Shown: in pieces, positions 7,445 through 16,732 of the stretch
How positions within the stretch are numbered: position 1 is the first letter of the stretch
Layout: every line of letters starts with the position of its first letter
From: Flagellimonas zhangzhouensis
GTDB lineage: Bacteria > Bacteroidota > Bacteroidia > Flavobacteriales > Flavobacteriaceae
Reading direction: 5' to 3'
Assembly: GCF_900102925.1 (NCBI RefSeq)
Contig: NZ_FNKI01000001.1
Coordinates: forward strand, 558,001-622,000
DNA: 64,000 bases
Notes under the pieces: generated by a model
What the model was told of the DNA's origin: nothing
Databases searched by the model: none
The model's input: only the letters and a program-made list of their open reading frames with translations
Translations under genes and position numbers: made by a program

Positions 7445-9249
7445 AATACGTTTTTCATTCCACGCCATACCTTTAATAGTATAAGTGCGGATAAAACAAC
7501 CAAGGCTGTAAGTACCGAGGCCAATTGGTATTCCCCATAGATCCAATATCCTGTGGCGAACATAATGGAGTAGATCAACACAACCCCTGAAATCATGGCC
7601 TTGATGCCTGATGGCACACTCCACTTTTCATTGGTCTTCACGATTTCCACATTATCAGCAGCTGCTTCATCCACAATTTTGGCCCAACCTGGACCTCCTG
7701 GCTGAATTTTCAAATAGAAGCTTCGCAATACTTCTTTGCTTTCTGGCTGCGTCACAAATGTTGCGGTCAACCATATAATGGAAGTCACTACCATAATAAA
7801 AGGTAGGTCGGCCCATTCAGGGAAAATTCCAGTTTCGGGAGCAAACAAATATTCTCTTAAAGATGTTGTTTCCAAAAGCACCGCTAAAATTCCTGAGGAA
7901 AACATGGCCGTGATTTCGCTCCACGCATTGATGCGCCACCAAAACCATCTTAATATAAAGATGAGCCCTGTTCCTGCACCGAATGATAATAATAGGTTGA
8001 ACACACCCATGGCATTTTGTAAGGCCAAGGCCAAAAAGGCACTCAATACCATTAATAGTACGGTGGAAATACGTCCCACGTTCACCATTTGCTTTTCGGT
8101 AGCGTCTGGGTTTATCTGTTGCTTGTAGAAATCATATACTATATAGGAAGAACCCCAGTTCAACTGGGTAGAAATGGTGGACATGTATGCGGCCACTAAA
8201 GAAGCCAGAACAACACCCAAAAGCCCTGTGGGCAATTTGGTCATCATGGCGGAATACGCCAAATCGTGACCCAATTTATCCTCGGTCACATTCGGAAATG
8301 CTTCATGGATACTAGCTATATCTGGATACACCACCAAAGAAGCCAAAGCCACCAAAATCCATGGCCAAGGTCTTAGCGCGTAGTGCATAATATTAAAGAA
8401 GAATGTGGCGCCAATGGCGTGGTTTTCATTTTTTGCCGCCAACATACGCTGGGCAATATACCCTCCACCCCCTGGCTCCCCTCCAGGATACCAAGAACTC
8501 CACCATTGCACCGCTAACGGAATGATCAAGGCAGTAATCAATGCTTTTTTATCATCAAAATCAGGAAGAATGCTCAACTTGTCCTTAACATTCTCATTTT
8601 CCAAAACAGCTTGCAGTCCACCTACTTCGGGCAGGTTCACCAAATAAATGGCCGCACCAATGGCCCCCGCCATAGCCATAAAAAAGAGGAAGAAGTCACT
8701 ATAAACCACTCCTTTAAATCCACCAAGGGCACTAAAAATTACAGTAATAAGTCCAGCACTCACCACGGTTACCCAAGGGTCCAATCCAAGCATAACTCCA
8801 CCAATTTTAATGGCGGCCAAGGTTACCGAAGCCATAGTGATTACATTAAAAAGCACCCCTAAATAAACGGCCCTGAACTTTCTTAAAAAGCTGGCCGCTT
8901 TTCCTCCATATCTTAACTCGTAAAATTCCAAGTCGGTTTTTACGTTCGACTTTCTCCAAAGCTTTGCATACACAAAAACCGTCAACATTCCCGTGAGCAA
9001 AAAGCACCACCAGCCCCAGTTTCCTGAGACCCCGTTCGAGCGTACCAAATCGGTTACCAAATTGGGCGTGTCGGTAGAAAATGTGGTAGCCACCATAGAT
9101 AATCCCAAAAGCCACCAAGGCATGCTACGGCCTGATAAAAAGTATTCCGTTGAGCTTTGTCCTGATTTTTTTGAAACGTAAATTCCGATGAAAAGGACGA
9201 GGGCGAAGAACCCAAAAATGATAAGGTAATCTAAAAGTTGTAGTTCCAT
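7441..9249 (-). CDS. Sodium:solute symporter (SSS family)
   Basis: A 602-residue integral membrane transporter with about 13-14 hydrophobic segments from residue 7 to the C-terminus. Family features include the N-terminal YFLSGRSMPWWLLGLSMVATTFSTDTP region, with residues contributing to the sodium site, and a GGFKGVVYSDFFLFFMAM segment near residue 185. TLAAIKIGGVMLG and the long C-terminal extension resemble Bacteroidota members annotated as Na+/solute symporters for sugars, amino acids or acyl compounds. The substrate cannot be assigned. It converges with ribE and is divergent from the TauE/SafE gene. A soluble loop of about 60 residues (around 505-560) precedes two final membrane segments. 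Confidence 0.9.
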   Translation of the reverse strand: MELQLLDYLIIFGFFALVLFIGIYVSKKSGQSSTEYFLSGRSMPWWLLGLSMVATTFSTDTPNLVTDLVRSNGVSGNWGWWCFLLTGMLTVFVYAKLWRKSNVKTDLEFYELRYGGKAASFLRKFRAVYLGVLFNVITMASVTLAAIKIGGVMLGLDPWVTVVSAGLITVIFSALGGFKGVVYSDFFLFFMAMAGAIGAAIYLVNLPEVGGLQAVLENENVKDKLSILPDFDDKKALITALIIPLAVQWWSSWYPGGEPGGGGYIAQRMLAAKNENHAIGATFFFNIMHYALRPWPWILVALASLVVYPDIASIHEAFPNVTEDKLGHDLAYSAMMTKLPTGLLGVVLASLVAAYMSTISTQLNWGSSYIVYDFYKQQINPDATEKQMVNVGRISTVLLMVLSAFLALALQNAMGVFNLLLSFGAGTGLIFILRWFWWRINAWSEITAMFSSGILAVLLETTSLREYLFAPETGIFPEWADLPFIMVVTSIIWLTATFVTQPESKEVLRSFYLKIQPGGPGWAKIVDEAAADNVEIVKTNEKWSVPSGIKAMISGVVLIYSIMFATGYWIYGEYQLASVLTALVVLSALILLKVWRGMKNVF

Positions 9250-9289
9250 TTGTTTAGTTTGGCTGGCGCTAAAGATAGCTTTTTTGGGT

Positions 9290-9297
9290 TACTTTTG
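9290..9297 (+). promoter_or_regulatory. -7 promoter box (TACTTTTG) for the TauE/SafE gene
   Basis: TACTTTTG fits the TAnnTTTG consensus and ends 20 bases before the ATG at 9318. The symporter is transcribed away from the same 68-base gap. Confidence 0.5.
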
Positions 9298-9317
9298 TTA
9301 TCCATCAAAAACTTTGC

Positions 9318-10073
9318 ATGTTTCTTTCTTCCCTCTCCGAAATTTCGATTGCAGCATGGACCATGGCGGCCACCGCAGTATTCTTGATGGGAGTCTCCAA
9401 AGCGGGCCTAAAAGGCATGTCCATTTTTAATGTAACGCTCATGGCGCTAGCATTTGGTTCGCGAGCCAGTACTGGACTTTTTATTCCTTTATTATTGGTG
9501 GGTGATGTTTTTGCCGTAGTGTATTACAATCGCCATACACAATGGAAGTATATTTTAAAGTTTCTGCCTTGGATGATTTTGGGGATTCTGGTCGGGGTTT
9601 TGATCGGAAAAGATTTGCCCGAAACCGAGTTTAAATGGGGCATGGTCATCGTAATATTTTTGAGCTTGGGACTTTTGTTGTTTTGGGAGCGAAGAAAATC
9701 GGAAAGTGTGCCTTCGCATTGGTTATTTTCTGGTTCGATGGGAATTTTGGCAGGGATTTGCACTATGATCGGAAACTTGGCTGGGGCTTTCACCAATATT
9801 TTCTTTTTAGCGATGCGATTGCCCAAAAATGAATTTGTGGGCACTGCGGCTTGGCTCTTTTTGATTACCAACTTTTTTAAGTTGCCCTTTCATATTTGGG
9901 TATGGAAAACGGTTACTCCTGAAACCTTGGCCATCAACCTAAAATTATTGCCTGCAATTTTTTTGGGTCTGACCTTGGGTGTTTTCTTGGTAAAGAAAAT
10001 CAATGAGAAAAACTACAAACGCTTTATTTTGATCGTAACGGCTATTGGAGCGGTTGCGATTTTGTTTAGATAA
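9318..10073 (+). CDS. Sulfite exporter TauE/SafE family permease
   Basis: A 251-residue membrane protein with about eight hydrophobic helices. The N-terminal GVSKAGLKGMSIFNVTLMAL and the matching second-half segment GNLAGAFTNIFFLAMRLPKNEF are the two repeated motifs of the TauE/SafE (DUF81) fold, in which two half-repeats of four helices pack together. Members export sulfite, sulfoacetate or other organic anions; which one here is unknown. No sulfur-metabolism gene lies nearby. A strong hairpin follows the stop codon, so it is probably a single-gene transcript. Confidence 0.88.
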   Translation: MFLSSLSEISIAAWTMAATAVFLMGVSKAGLKGMSIFNVTLMALAFGSRASTGLFIPLLLVGDVFAVVYYNRHTQWKYILKFLPWMILGILVGVLIGKDLPETEFKWGMVIVIFLSLGLLLFWERRKSESVPSHWLFSGSMGILAGICTMIGNLAGAFTNIFFLAMRLPKNEFVGTAAWLFLITNFFKLPFHIWVWKTVTPETLAINLKLLPAIFLGLTLGVFLVKKINEKNYKRFILIVTAIGAVAILFR

Positions 10074-10080
10074 AATAAAA

Positions 10081-10104
10081 AAGGTCCGACAATAGTCGGA
10101 CCTT
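10081..10104. terminator. Bidirectional terminator between the TauE/SafE gene and the M14 peptidase
   Basis: AAGGTCCGAC (10081-10090) pairs perfectly with GTCGGACCTT (10095-10104) around a four-base loop. A-rich sequence precedes and TTCTTTT follows, so it can stop transcripts from both converging genes. Confidence 0.92.
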
Positions 10105-10130
10105 TCTTTTACACTAATATATTTTAAGCA

Positions 10131-12746
10131 CTATTCCGAAGCAGCTTCGTAAATGGCATTAAAAATCAATTTGTAAGTACCTCTTGGTTGCGCACGGAAC
10201 TGAGGTCTGAACGCAAACAAAACAGCTGAACCTTTTCCGTATTTTGCTTTAACCAAAGCAGGCTTTTTAGCGATGTAACGCTCTTCGCCCATGGCCCATC
10301 CACTCATCAACAATCCTTTAGCGGCATAGGTGGCAATTACCTCAACTTCTGGAGCAGGGGCATCTTTAATATCTTCTGTTCCACCTTCACCACTTTTACG
10401 TTGCTTATCGATTACGAATGCTCTAGATCTGTTAAAAGAAACAGAAACGGTATCCTTCATACCAAATGCAATCGGGTTGGTGGTGTCGATTCCTGTTTTT
10501 ATCAGAGATCCAGGAATAAAGAAATCCTTACTGTCCGCTCTTTCGGTAGCATCACTTAATGGAAGTCCAAATTGCTCGATCACATAGTTACTAGCTTCAT
10601 CAAAAGCGATCAAAGTTCCTCCTTCTTTCACATAGTTGCTCAATGCCAAAGAACCATCCAAACCAACTCCACCAGTGAACTGCTCAGGCATGCTCAAAGT
10701 GTTGTTTCCGTGCAAAATAGAGCCCGGTCTTTGTGATGGAATAATGATCGCATCGTATTTGGACAAATCTTTGGTTTTAATGTCAGCATCGTGAAGCGTA
10801 TCCATATCGAATTCGTACTCATCCATTACAAAACGAGTCCATCCTTCATCCATATTGGCTTGCCAAGACTTATATAATCCAACTTTTGGCAAGTGGATTT
10901 TGGTCAACTGTACTTCTGGTTTCGCTGCCAATCCAGTGAATTCCAATCCGTATTCATCAGCCAATGACTCCATCAATTCCTTATCGCCAGAAACTACATA
11001 CGAACCTGCTGGGAACGTAGTTTTTCCAGCTTTAAATTCGGTCATGGCTTTGTAGGCTGTTCCGCCAGCTTTCAATACTTTGTTGGTGGCTGCCACAGAT
11101 GCATTGGTGTTTACGCTAAGTGCATATCCGAAAGAACCGCTTTTGTTTACACTTCCTTCGTAATAATCCACCAATCCAGATACTTTTTCAGTTGGTGCTT
11201 TAAAAGAATCAGCGATTCTATCCACGTCGATTCCCATTTGCAAAGGCAATGTCCATCCTGCCAAATCGTACGGGGTGTCTGGAGGTCCACCTGGATATTG
11301 GAAACGGGTTGGATAGTTTTGCTTCTCCATCAAGTCAATCAAGTACGGTCTAAAAGCTTGACCCGTATAGATCACGTAAGAACCTTTCTCGTATTTTTTG
11401 TCTCCAACGGTAAAATCTTTAGTGGCTTGCTCCACTTCAATTCCTCCACGAAGCAATACATTGATCAAGTTTACCGCTTCAAAAGAATCCCATTGGTTTT
11501 TGTCAATCACGTAGGCAAATAATCCTTCGGTGTCTCCTTTTTTAATGGCGTCCTTACCCATTCTGTAAATGTTATACAGGTAATCACTTTTTCTATCAGC
11601 GGCTAAATCCAAAGTGGCCCAAGTTGCGGTCAACATATAATCCACCGCATCTCTAAAGTGTGATTCCCCACCTTTCCAAACATCGGCATACATAATGTCG
11701 GTTCCATCGGTTGGAGTGGTTCCCGCAACCAATTTTGGCAATTTTTTAGGGTCGTAAAATCTTGGGGTTGGCGTAGTGTGACCAGTTTCGGTCAAAATAC
11801 CGATCATGTTGTGGTAGTAAGGTACAGTTCTACCTCCACCGTTCCAGAACATGGTATAGTTGTTATCGGCAATAGCCCCTGGCATGTTTTCCAAAGAAAA
11901 TCTTTTGGACATGGCAGAACCTACTTCACTCACCGCAGCGGTGATGGCTGGGTTAATGTTTGGGTTAACTGGATCCGCATAAGGCGGTAGCGAAATTTTT
12001 GTCCAAGCTGGGGATGATTGGTGGTGGTTATACACAATCTGAGGATACCACTCGTTGTACAAAATCTTGGTTACGTTGTAGGTTTCTGGTTGGGTGTTCA
12101 TGAACCAGTCTCTGTTATTGTCATGTCCCATATAGTAATGGTACAAAACTGGAGGACGTGAAGTTTCATAGGCTGTACCCAAGTTTTGACGGTACCAGTC
12201 CACTACAATATCCAATCCATCTGGGTTCATTACAGGCATAAGGATGGTAATTACATTTTCCCTGATGTCCTTCATTTCTTTGGTTTCTGAAGTTGCCAAA
12301 GTGTAGGCCAACTCAGAGGTCATTTGTCCGTGGGCCAACTCTGTGGAGTGCATCCCGCCGTCAATCCAAACGATGGCTTTTCCTTCTTCAGATAATTTTT
12401 GGGCTTCGGCATCGGTTACTGTGGCGCGGGCCATTTTGGTGCTGATGTCTTTCCATTTGTCCAATTGGGCCAAATTCTCTTTGGTTGAAATGAACAAAAC
12501 GTACATTTTACGACCAAGAACGGTTTCCCCAATTTCAATTTTTTGAACCCTGTCGGAAGCAGCGTCCAACTTGGTTAGGTAATCTTCAATTTGTGAGTAG
12601 TCGGCTAATTTGTAGTCCGCACCCACTTCAAATCCATAAACGTCTTTTGGTGAGGGAACTTTTTGCGCAACCAAGGCAGTGGCGCATGTCAAAGACATCG
12701 CGGTAGAAAACAGCAATGTTTTGAGGTTTACAATTTTAGAAATCAT
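10131..12746 (-). CDS. Secreted M14-family zinc carboxypeptidase
   Basis: An 871-residue exported peptidase. A signal peptide covers about residues 1-27 (hydrophobic LLFSTAMSLTCATALVA, cleavage near AQK). The M14 catalytic domain runs from about 45 to 400: zinc ligands His133 and Glu136 in GMHSTELAHG and a third histidine at 241/242 in YNHHQSSPAW, with the substrate-binding MNPDG (173-177) and NNRDW (210-214) motifs. The remaining 450 residues hold a ThuA/GATase-like region (IIIPSQRPGSILHG near 650) often found behind this subfamily's catalytic domain. The protein probably degrades peptides in the periplasm or outside. No type IX C-terminal domain is apparent. It converges with the TauE/SafE gene and shares its terminator. 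Confidence 0.92.
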   Translation of the reverse strand: MISKIVNLKTLLFSTAMSLTCATALVAQKVPSPKDVYGFEVGADYKLADYSQIEDYLTKLDAASDRVQKIEIGETVLGRKMYVLFISTKENLAQLDKWKDISTKMARATVTDAEAQKLSEEGKAIVWIDGGMHSTELAHGQMTSELAYTLATSETKEMKDIRENVITILMPVMNPDGLDIVVDWYRQNLGTAYETSRPPVLYHYYMGHDNNRDWFMNTQPETYNVTKILYNEWYPQIVYNHHQSSPAWTKISLPPYADPVNPNINPAITAAVSEVGSAMSKRFSLENMPGAIADNNYTMFWNGGGRTVPYYHNMIGILTETGHTTPTPRFYDPKKLPKLVAGTTPTDGTDIMYADVWKGGESHFRDAVDYMLTATWATLDLAADRKSDYLYNIYRMGKDAIKKGDTEGLFAYVIDKNQWDSFEAVNLINVLLRGGIEVEQATKDFTVGDKKYEKGSYVIYTGQAFRPYLIDLMEKQNYPTRFQYPGGPPDTPYDLAGWTLPLQMGIDVDRIADSFKAPTEKVSGLVDYYEGSVNKSGSFGYALSVNTNASVAATNKVLKAGGTAYKAMTEFKAGKTTFPAGSYVVSGDKELMESLADEYGLEFTGLAAKPEVQLTKIHLPKVGLYKSWQANMDEGWTRFVMDEYEFDMDTLHDADIKTKDLSKYDAIIIPSQRPGSILHGNNTLSMPEQFTGGVGLDGSLALSNYVKEGGTLIAFDEASNYVIEQFGLPLSDATERADSKDFFIPGSLIKTGIDTTNPIAFGMKDTVSVSFNRSRAFVIDKQRKSGEGGTEDIKDAPAPEVEVIATYAAKGLLMSGWAMGEERYIAKKPALVKAKYGKGSAVLFAFRPQFRAQPRGTYKLIFNAIYEAASE

Positions 12747-12945
12747 TTTTTTGAGTTAGTTATAATTGGACTGAAAATTAAGCAATTGTAGGGAGCTAAT
12801 TAAATTGTAGTCCATCGAATTGTTGTTGGCGCATCTATTTTTATTAGTTTGATGACGATGTTTGTCCAAAATCATGAAAATGTCAGCAATTTATAATTGC
12901 TTTAACATTTAAAAACAAGGCTTTTGGGAAAAGTCAAAACATCTT

Positions 12946-14325
12946 TTAAATCCTACAACCCAATTCTTTCATGGTTTTTTGAAAACGCTCGTAAATAGAA
13001 TCGTAATTCATGTGTCTGCCGTTTTGAGACACCCATTTGCCCTGAATTATTGTTCCCAAAATATTGGATGCTTCACTGGAATACACAAAGGTGTTGCACA
13101 AATTTTTGGTTGCCGTGCTAGCCAACAATGGGGCTTTTGCATCTATCACCACTGCATCAAAAGAATGACCGATTTCGAAAAAGTCGTTTCGGTTTTCTCC
13201 CATAGCTTTTTTACCTGTTTTCCAAGCCATTTCTATCGCATTAAAACCACTATCACCTTTTAAGGGTTGGTAGAATGTGTTTCGTTTGTGTGAAGTGAGT
13301 CGTTGACCATAATCCAAAATGCGAAGCTCTTCAAATGGGTTTAATCCAACATGGCTATCGGTACCTATGCTCCAATTTCCATTCTGGCTTTTAAATTGTT
13401 CAAAGGCAAATATACCATCCCCCAAATTTCCTTCGGTGGATGGACAGAGGACCACATTTGCCTTAGATTGGGCTATTTCTTTCACCTCATCTTCATTTAA
13501 ATGGGTGGCATGTACCAAATGAAAATTCTCGGTCACCTGACAATTATCCAACAACCATTCCACAGGTCTTTTTCCATAAAATTTCAAGCAATCTTCCACC
13601 TCTTTTTTTTGTTCTGAAATGTGAATGTGAAAGGGAATGTTGTTTTTAAAACTATTGCAAACCGAAAGAATGTCCTCTTCTTGAACAGCCCTCAAGGAAT
13701 GAAGCCCCATGCCGTAATTTGCATTTTCGTACTGCTTTGTGACCTCGGCCGTACTATCCAATAAACTATAATAATCTTCTACAGTTTCGGAAATAAATCG
13801 TCTTTGTTTGCTTTCTGCAGCAAGCCCAAATCCACCTTGCTGGTAAAACATAGGTACTAAAGTGATGTGGATTCCAGCCTTGGTGGCGGCAGCAATCAAA
13901 CGCTCCCCGTGTTCCGCCAAATTGGAATACGGTTTACCATTGACATCATGGTGTAAATAATGGAATTCGGCCACTGCCGTGTAGCCGTGTCGTGCCATTT
14001 CTGCATAGAGCATGCTGGCGATATCCTCCAAATGTTCAGGAGAAACGGTTAAAGCCAAATTGTACATGGCATTTCTCCAACTCCAAAAGTCGTCGGGTGT
14101 TCCCGTGCCTTCATGAAGCTCTGCCAAACCCGCCATAGCATATTGAAAAGCGTGGGAATGCGCATTTTGAAAGCCTGGCAACGCATACCCATCAACATAT
14201 TCTTCAGCGGCGGTTTGATCCTTAACAATGGACACCAATTTTCCATTTTCATCTATCTCTGCTACGGCATTTTCCAACCAGCCCTTAACAGTAAGTATGC
14301 TCTTAAATTGTAGTTTTTTGTTCAT
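12946..14325 (-). CDS. hutF: Formimidoylglutamate deiminase
   Basis: A 459-residue amidohydrolase-superfamily enzyme that converts N-formimino-L-glutamate to N-formyl-L-glutamate and ammonia in histidine breakdown. The metal-binding start of the barrel reads LPGFQNAHSHAFQYAMAGLAE, the HutF-specific form of HxH. Further metal or catalytic histidines occur in IPFHIHISEQKKEVEDC and LVHATHLNEDE, and the final metal Asp in SIGTDSHVGLNPFEELR. Length and the FWSWRNAMY segment fit HutF rather than guanine or cytosine deaminases. Its ATG overlaps the hutG stop by four bases (ATGA), so the two are translationally coupled and act in sequence. hutH, hutU and hutI are not in the window. Confidence 0.93.
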   Translation of the reverse strand: MNKKLQFKSILTVKGWLENAVAEIDENGKLVSIVKDQTAAEEYVDGYALPGFQNAHSHAFQYAMAGLAELHEGTGTPDDFWSWRNAMYNLALTVSPEHLEDIASMLYAEMARHGYTAVAEFHYLHHDVNGKPYSNLAEHGERLIAAATKAGIHITLVPMFYQQGGFGLAAESKQRRFISETVEDYYSLLDSTAEVTKQYENANYGMGLHSLRAVQEEDILSVCNSFKNNIPFHIHISEQKKEVEDCLKFYGKRPVEWLLDNCQVTENFHLVHATHLNEDEVKEIAQSKANVVLCPSTEGNLGDGIFAFEQFKSQNGNWSIGTDSHVGLNPFEELRILDYGQRLTSHKRNTFYQPLKGDSGFNAIEMAWKTGKKAMGENRNDFFEIGHSFDAVVIDAKAPLLASTATKNLCNTFVYSSEASNILGTIIQGKWVSQNGRHMNYDSIYERFQKTMKELGCRI

Positions 14326-15116
14326 TTTAAAATGGTTATCAACTCTTGAAACAGCTGTTTTAAATTCTCCCTTGTTTCCTCTGCCCTCTCATTGTGGTAT
14401 TGGGTTTCAGAATTGTCCATATAATTGGTTTTGGCCATTTCAAGCTGTAAAGCATGAATGTTTTCTGTAGGATTTCCGAACGATCTTGTGATGTATCCTC
14501 CCTTAAAAGGATGATTGTGTTCGACTGTTTTTTTTGATTTATTTAGAACGCCCAAAGTTGCATTGATAAGTGCCTCGGAAGCCGTTGCGCCATCATTATC
14601 ACCCAAAATTAAATCTGGAAACGGATCTTTTTGAATCCCTGGCACCACTTTTCGAATGGAATGTGCATCGAACAACAATGCTTTACCCAATTGCTGTTTG
14701 GTTTCTTCTAAAAGCTCTCCAATTTTATCATGGTAGGGCCTGTACCAATTTTTAATTCTGAAATCAATTTCCGCTTCATCTGGAGTTTCATTTCGGTACA
14801 AAGGGTCTCCATTAAAATTGGTGGTCGGGCACAATCCTGTAATCACCCTACCATCATCGTACAGCGGTTTGCTTGCGGGGTCGCGATTTAAATCTATCAC
14901 CCAACGGCTGTAATTGGCGGAAATCATGGTGATACCCAAATCAGAGGCAAAATCATACAATTTGTCTATAAACCAGTCTGTATCGTCTGGTTTTTCAATC
15001 ATTTCTGGTCGGAACTTTTCAGCAATTGATTCAGGAAAATAGGTTCCCGAATGTGGGGAACTTATAATGATCGGAACTTTTACTGCCTTAGGTTTTATAA
15101 TGTTAAAAAGCTTCAT
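14322..15116 (-). CDS. hutG: N-formylglutamate amidohydrolase (N-formylglutamate deformylase)
   Basis: A 264-residue hydrolase that releases formate and glutamate from N-formylglutamate, the step after HutF in the five-step histidine route. The family begins with IIISSPHSGTYFP (His and Ser near the metal site), followed by DDTDWFIDKLYDFA, SRWVIDLNRDP and LLFDAHSIRKVVPG, the central metal-binding block. GGYITRSFGNPTENIHALQLEM forms the C-terminal part. I start at the ATG at 15116 (MKLFNIIKPK); an in-frame TTG 24 bases upstream is less likely. A -7-like box TAAGTTTG lies 31 bases upstream on this strand. It is translationally coupled to hutF. Confidence 0.93.
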   Translation of the reverse strand: MKLFNIIKPKAVKVPIIISSPHSGTYFPESIAEKFRPEMIEKPDDTDWFIDKLYDFASDLGITMISANYSRWVIDLNRDPASKPLYDDGRVITGLCPTTNFNGDPLYRNETPDEAEIDFRIKNWYRPYHDKIGELLEETKQQLGKALLFDAHSIRKVVPGIQKDPFPDLILGDNDGATASEALINATLGVLNKSKKTVEHNHPFKGGYITRSFGNPTENIHALQLEMAKTNYMDNSETQYHNERAEETRENLKQLFQELITILK

Positions 15117-15146
15117 GCAATGATTGATTTCGGAATTCAAACCCTA

Positions 15147-15154
15147 CAAACTTA
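15147..15154 (-). promoter_or_regulatory. -7 promoter box (TAAGTTTG) for hutG-hutF
   Basis: On the minus strand TAAGTTTG matches TAnnTTTG exactly, 30 bases upstream of the hutG ATG. No -33 TTG at standard distance is seen. Confidence 0.45.
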
Positions 15155-15208
15155 CAAGTAAAAGTTGTGTTCAGTGAATTAAATGGAATTGAAATTCTGG
15201 GCAGAAAA

Positions 15209-15241
15209 AAACCCTTTCAAATCATCAACTTGAAAGGGTTT
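15209..15241 (-). terminator. Rho-independent terminator after the esterase gene
   Basis: AAACCCTTTCAA (15209-15220) pairs with TTGAAAGGGTTT (15230-15241). Read on the minus strand it is followed by a T-run (TTTTTTT) and lies 40 bases after the esterase stop. A very similar hairpin stands upstream of the esterase, after the tRNA. Confidence 0.88.
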
Positions 15242-15280
15242 TTAATTTTATAGAAGATTCAAACAATATGAATCCATTCA

Positions 15281-16495
15281 TTATTTAAATAACATCGGCG
15301 CGAATTCCGATAGGTAGATTCTCCAGTTAGACCATGTGTGTCCACCAGTGCTTTCGCGATAGGTGTATTCAAAATCGTGTTTGTCCAGCTCATTTCTCAT
15401 GTCAACCACGCTTTGATATAGGAAATCATCCGTGCCACAAGCAATCCAATACAATTCAGGGTCTGCAGCTTTTAAAGCATCTATCTGTTTCCCTCTTTTA
15501 GAGTGATCCACCTCGATTCCAAAGCGGCTCAAATCCGCAAAGCCCATACTCATCACCCCAATGTAATCGAACAGCTCAGGATTCTCAAATGAGGTATTGA
15601 GAGTCTGTAAGCCTCCCATGCTCAAACCTGTCAACGCACGGTTTTCTTTATTGGCCTTCACTTGAAAGTGTGATTCAACGTAAGGAATCACATCATTTAC
15701 CAAACTCTTTTCAAACAACATATTGGCCATTCCACCAGCAGGTTGGTCGGAGGGCTTTATTTTAGGGCTAACCGTAATTGCAGCTGCTTGGGTTGGATTG
15801 CCATTGGTCATCACCACAATCATGGGTTCGGCTTTGCCTGAGTTAATTAGGTTATCCAAAATATGGTTAGCAACACCAAGGGTCGACCAAGCTTCCTCGT
15901 CTCCACCCCCACCGTGCAATAGATATAAAACAGGGTAGTTTTCATTGCTATCTTCATAGCCAGGTGGGGTATACACAAACATTCTACGGGTTAATTCCAG
16001 TGTTGGTGACTCATACCAAATTTTGTGCACTGTTCCTTTTGGTCCAGTTTTGGCCCAATACAATTCGGAGGCTGCACCAGGTATGTATAGTACATTTTCC
16101 GTTCTGAATGTACCATCTCGGGCAACCATTAAATTAGCTGTGTCCAAAGTATTCACATCATCAACCACAAATGTGTAGCCATAAAGTTCGGGCTCCAATG
16201 GCCCAACGGTTATAGACCAAACGCCATTTTCATCTTTGGTCAGCTCCACAGTCTGGCGGGTCATACCCATGCCTCCCTCGATTGGTACGGATGGCATCCA
16301 ATTGCCAGAAAGCACAACCTTTTCTGCTTTTGGTGCCTTAATTCTAAAAGTTACAGTGTTGTCATCGGCAATCTCGGGGGAGACCAATCGCTCCATTGAA
16401 CCTACTTCTTGACCGATTGACATTAAGGGTAGACATAAAACCAATAGCAATAATTGCAAACGGCATATGCCTACTTTGTTAGATAGTTTTTTCAT
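15281..16495 (-). CDS. Secreted esterase of the XynZ/feruloyl-esterase-like alpha/beta-hydrolase family
   Basis: A 404-residue exported protein. The signal peptide (RLQLLLLVLCLPLMSIGQ) ends near residue 29. An early-set carbohydrate-binding (CBM48-like) beta-sandwich spans about 38-135 (TFRIKAPKAEKVVLSGNWM). The alpha/beta-hydrolase domain begins near 150 with the oxyanion region YPVLYLLHGGGGDEEAW; the nucleophile Ser is in GLSMGG near residue 293, and the catalytic His is probably in STGGHTWSNWR near 388. Relatives deacetylate or deferuloylate plant and algal polysaccharides, or act on enterobactin-like esters; the substrate here is unknown. No glycan-utilisation (susCD) genes are nearby, so it stands alone between two terminators. 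Confidence 0.88.
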   Translation of the reverse strand: MKKLSNKVGICRLQLLLLVLCLPLMSIGQEVGSMERLVSPEIADDNTVTFRIKAPKAEKVVLSGNWMPSVPIEGGMGMTRQTVELTKDENGVWSITVGPLEPELYGYTFVVDDVNTLDTANLMVARDGTFRTENVLYIPGAASELYWAKTGPKGTVHKIWYESPTLELTRRMFVYTPPGYEDSNENYPVLYLLHGGGGDEEAWSTLGVANHILDNLINSGKAEPMIVVMTNGNPTQAAAITVSPKIKPSDQPAGGMANMLFEKSLVNDVIPYVESHFQVKANKENRALTGLSMGGLQTLNTSFENPELFDYIGVMSMGFADLSRFGIEVDHSKRGKQIDALKAADPELYWIACGTDDFLYQSVVDMRNELDKHDFEYTYRESTGGHTWSNWRIYLSEFAPMLFK

Positions 16496-16693
16496 TTTTA
16501 ATTCTGTTTAGTTCTTATTTATGTGGTGTAGGCTGTCCTTTTATAAGTAAGCTTTTATTACTTCTGAAAATCCTGCCATTATCACAATGGATGTTATCAC
16601 CAAGATAAGGTGTTTTTTTCTAATGTCTCAAAATGAGATAATATAAAATGGTGGTTTTGAGATGGTCGAGGTTAAGAAGATGTCCTGAAAAAC

Positions 16694-16730
16694 AAAAACC
16701 CTTTCAAATCACTGATTTGAAAAGGTTTTA
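16694..16730 (-). terminator. Rho-independent terminator after the CAT-anticodon tRNA
   Basis: On the minus strand AAAACCTTTTCAAATCA pairs with TGATTTGAAAGGGTTTT with few mismatches and is followed by TTTTTGTTTTT. It lies a few bases past the tRNA 3' end and resembles the hairpin at 15209-15241. Confidence 0.82.
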
Positions 16731-16732
16731 AG

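Noticed and set aside
16520-16560. Part of the esterase upstream region (AGGACAGCCTACAC on the minus strand) resembles a segment of the lipoprotein promoters (AGGACAGGCTTCAC)
   Set aside because: Only about 13 bases match, the ATTGAC/GTTGAT half-sites are absent and the -7 box is not conserved.
16626-16638. Palindrome TCTCAAAATGAGA in the gap upstream of the esterase gene
   Set aside because: Short, in AT-rich DNA, about 130 bases from the start codon, with no second copy in the window; could be chance.
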